Below are positions 12,055 through 13,332 of a DNA stretch of 13,332 nucleotides, piece after piece. The first letter of the stretch is position 1, and every line of letters starts with the position of its first letter. Below the pieces are notes generated by a model. That model saw only the letters and a program-made list of their open reading frames with translations, searched no databases and was not told where the DNA came from. Position numbers and translations under genes: made by a program. This DNA comes from Nanobdellota archaeon (lineage in GTDB: Archaea; Nanobdellota; Nanobdellia; Pacearchaeales; GW2011-AR1): NCBI GenBank assembly GCA_020056045.1, contig JAGVIM010000169.1, positions 1-13,332 of the forward strand, read 5' to 3'.

Positions 12055-12684
12055 ATGGTAGAATATTATGAACCTGAGGAACATTATCCTAAAGCAGACC
12101 CTGAAGAAATGCGAAAATGGGAAGAAAAAAGAAATAAAACCCTGGCTAGAAAAAGAGAAAACAGATTGGGACATATTCAAAGACATTTAACTAAGATATT
12201 ATCAAATGAATTTCCAGAGGATGCCCCTGAATTTCAGATTGTTTATGAACCAATGACTAAATACCCTAAAGATAAAACAGGGCCGACTATTAAAGTTCCA
12301 TATGATGATTCTCCAGCTTATAGATTTGTTATTGCTAAAAAAGATAATCCTCAAGAAAAATATGTGATAATGGAATTAATAAGATCAGATGTTGATAGAA
12401 ATGTTAGAGTAACAGATATTCCTCAACATTATCAAATTAGAGGGTTAGGGAATGAGCATATAAAAGAAGGTATAGAAAAATTAAAAGGAAAAAAATCAAG
12501 AGGACTTGAACAAACCCGGGGAATTGCATCAATAATCCTGATAATTGGTAGTTTATTTTTTCTATCAAATAATATTACTGGGTACACTATAGCAAACATT
12601 ACAAAAATTCTTTCTAATTCTATTGGAGTTGTTCTTTTTACAATTGGATTAATATCAGCAGCTTACTACTTTGTGAAAAGATAA
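12055..12684 (+). CDS. Unknown membrane-anchored protein with C-terminal NITGYTI segment
   Basis: A 209-aa protein. The first 150 residues are soluble and charged, starting MVEYYEPEEHYPKADPEEM and a basic helix, then a beta-rich part (FQIVYEPMTKYPK, later YRFVIAKKDNPQEKYVIMEL). Two membrane helices follow at about 156-172 and 186-206, joined by a short loop with SNNITGYTIANIT. That N-x-T-G-Y motif next to a helix is a wording I associate with surface and membrane proteins of Woesearchaeota/Pacearchaeota-type archaea, and NIT is also an N-glycosylation sequon. With both ends on the same side, the large domain is probably cytoplasmic. No enzyme motif is recognised, and it is alone in its transcription unit. 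Confidence 0.75.
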   Translation: MVEYYEPEEHYPKADPEEMRKWEEKRNKTLARKRENRLGHIQRHLTKILSNEFPEDAPEFQIVYEPMTKYPKDKTGPTIKVPYDDSPAYRFVIAKKDNPQEKYVIMELIRSDVDRNVRVTDIPQHYQIRGLGNEHIKEGIEKLKGKKSRGLEQTRGIASIILIIGSLFFLSNNITGYTIANITKILSNSIGVVLFTIGLISAAYYFVKR

Positions 12685-12955
12685 ATTATTCTTAAACACT
12701 GTTCAAACAACTGATGCTTCGCTTGATGAACCTCACCCATAACTTTCCTGTTATTAACATTATCAATAAACCCAAGAAATTTTAGTTAGCAACTGCTTCT
12801 AAAATTTCAATAATTATTTAATTTAAGACTTTAGCCCCTACAAACTCTGTTCAAACAGAATTTTTTGAATCATGTAGTGTTTAAAACACTGTTTGAACAT
12901 AAACAAACAGTTCATAAATTAAAAATTAATTCAGATTAGAGTTATTTATTAAATA
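12685..12955. other. Intergenic region with TGTTCAAACA repeats
   Basis: No credible gene was seen on either strand. TGTTCAAACA occurs at 12700-12709 and 12848-12857, and inverted at 12890-12899. The last two extend to an 11-bp inverted repeat, TGTTCAAACAG (12848-12858) and CTGTTTGAACA (12889-12899). GTGTTT-A-AAACAC (12878-12890) is a further palindrome between them. These may be operator or replication-related sites; there is no proof for either. Confidence 0.5.
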
Positions 12956-13135
12956 TTAATAGTCTCTTTTGATTGTCATCCAAGTATATACTATTAACAT
13001 AAAGAACATTACAAAAGAACTTCTAATGCCAAGGGCCTTAAGTAAGACTAAGTTTTTCTTCTTACCTATAACATATGCCCCAATACCTGTAACAAATAAT
13101 AGAATAAACAGGGCTTCAATCATTATTGATTCCAT
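12956..13135 (-). CDS. Small two-helix membrane protein, hidden on the minus strand
   Basis: A 59-aa frame, MESIMIEALFILLFVTGIGA, with a first membrane helix at about 6-24, a basic GKKKN turn, a second helix near 38-53 (SFVMFFMLIVYTWMT) and the ending IKRDY. A TATA-like GCTTTAAAAACC on the minus strand, centred near 13161, is 26 bases from the ATG, matching the leaderless promoters elsewhere in the window. The plus-strand frame over the same bases has no promoter and looks like a shadow. The basic loop between two helices suggests a hairpin with the loop in the cytoplasm. The function is unknown. Confidence 0.6.
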   Translation of the reverse strand: MESIMIEALFILLFVTGIGAYVIGKKKNLVLLKALGIRSSFVMFFMLIVYTWMTIKRDY

Positions 13136-13332
13136 AATAAGTATAGCTTTTTTTGGTTTTTAAAGCTTTACCTTTGATTAAAAGTTTTAAGCAAAATTCA
13201 CGATCTTTTGCATTTAAAAACTTAACTAACTCCCTAAAAGTTAAGAAATTTAACTGATTTTATATTCGATAAAATCTATAGATTATAAAACTAAAAAAAC
13301 TAATGTGTTGATGTAACATCACAGACCCTTCC
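13136..13332. other. Right end of window: promoter of the 59-aa gene and a hairpin
   Basis: The promoter of the minus-strand gene lies at 13155-13166. GATTTTAT (13256-13263) and ATAAAATC (13269-13276) form a perfect 8-bp hairpin around ATTCG, and CTTAAC (13221-13226) pairs with GTTAAG (13240-13245). I see no supported gene in the last 170 bases. Confidence 0.4.

Noticed and set aside
12707..12760. Possible C/D box guide RNA (CTGA then TGATGA, 12710-12728)
   Set aside because: A D'/C'-like pair is present, but no good outer box C or box D was found at the right spacing.
12700..12899. CRISPR array
   Set aside because: The repeats are only 10 bases, unevenly spaced and partly inverted; no cas genes in the window.
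12969..13163. Plus-strand frame of 64 aa
   Set aside because: The minus strand has a leaderless promoter at the right distance and a clear two-helix protein; the plus frame has neither.
13116..13259. Minus-strand stop-free stretch of 47 codons with protein-like text (FLTFRELVKFLNAKD)
   Set aside because: It has no start codon after the preceding stop and overlaps the promoter and start of the 59-aa gene; probably chance or a decayed remnant.

Overview
The window is AT-rich throughout, with short intergenic gaps. Most promoters look archaeal: a purine-rich BRE followed by an AT-rich TATA box centred about 25-27 bases before the start codon, which implies leaderless transcripts. A few genes instead carry Shine-Dalgarno-like GAGG/GGTGA sequences. 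There are several AbrB-like proteins, a small membrane protein starting MNKKAQGEE, and a C-terminal NNITGYTI membrane segment. Together these suggest an archaeon, most likely of the DPANN type (Woesearchaeota or Pacearchaeota-like). That placement is an inference from style, not from a marker gene.

Layout. (1) 1-1599: an archaeal-type AAA+ ATPase with winged-helix and nuclease-fold C-terminal parts, preceded by a palindrome and a promoter. (2) 1585-2519: a minus-strand pair, AbrB-like regulator plus papain-family cysteine peptidase, joined by an ATGA overlap. (3) 2520-2873: a divergent control region with three TCTGTACC repeats, an RNA hairpin over a ribosome binding site, and a small zinc-finger gene whose two halves lie in different frames around an A-run. 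(4) 2819-3728: two small membrane proteins on the minus strand. (5) 3858-7060: a restriction-modification cassette. It holds a winged-helix/PUR-like regulator, two SPPY-type (N4-cytosine-like) DNA methyltransferases, and a convergent MvaI/BcnI-family restriction endonuclease. (6) 7095-9098: a same-strand series leading toward the endonuclease, made of an AbrB-like regulator, a TRASH-like zinc protein, a 328-residue protein with a likely C-terminal winged helix, a 122-residue protein resembling the C-terminus of PD-(D/E)XK nucleases, and a 47-residue CxxC protein. (7) 9207-10918: an AbrB-like protein, a Bro-N/DinD-like antirepressor-type protein and a DIP1984-family protein. (8) 10919-12684: a candidate structured RNA, three small ORFs (one a zinc ribbon), a heptamer repeat at a promoter and a two-helix membrane protein. 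(9) 12685-13332: mostly non-coding, with TGTTCAAACA repeats and a hidden 59-residue membrane protein on the minus strand.

How it fits together. The clearest functional unit is the BcnI-like cassette. Its regulator overlaps the first methyltransferase gene and could act as a control protein. The most unusual feature is a duplicated divergent control module. Two AbrB-like genes (53 and 59 aa) share a 41-base upstream block (33 of 41 identical, counted by eye). One copy controls the peptidase and zinc-finger side. The other controls the zinc-protein series and the 82-aa AbrB-like/Bro-N side. This suggests one regulatory circuit linking the two flanks of the restriction-modification cassette. I did not find tRNA, rRNA, CRISPR, insertion-sequence or integrase features.
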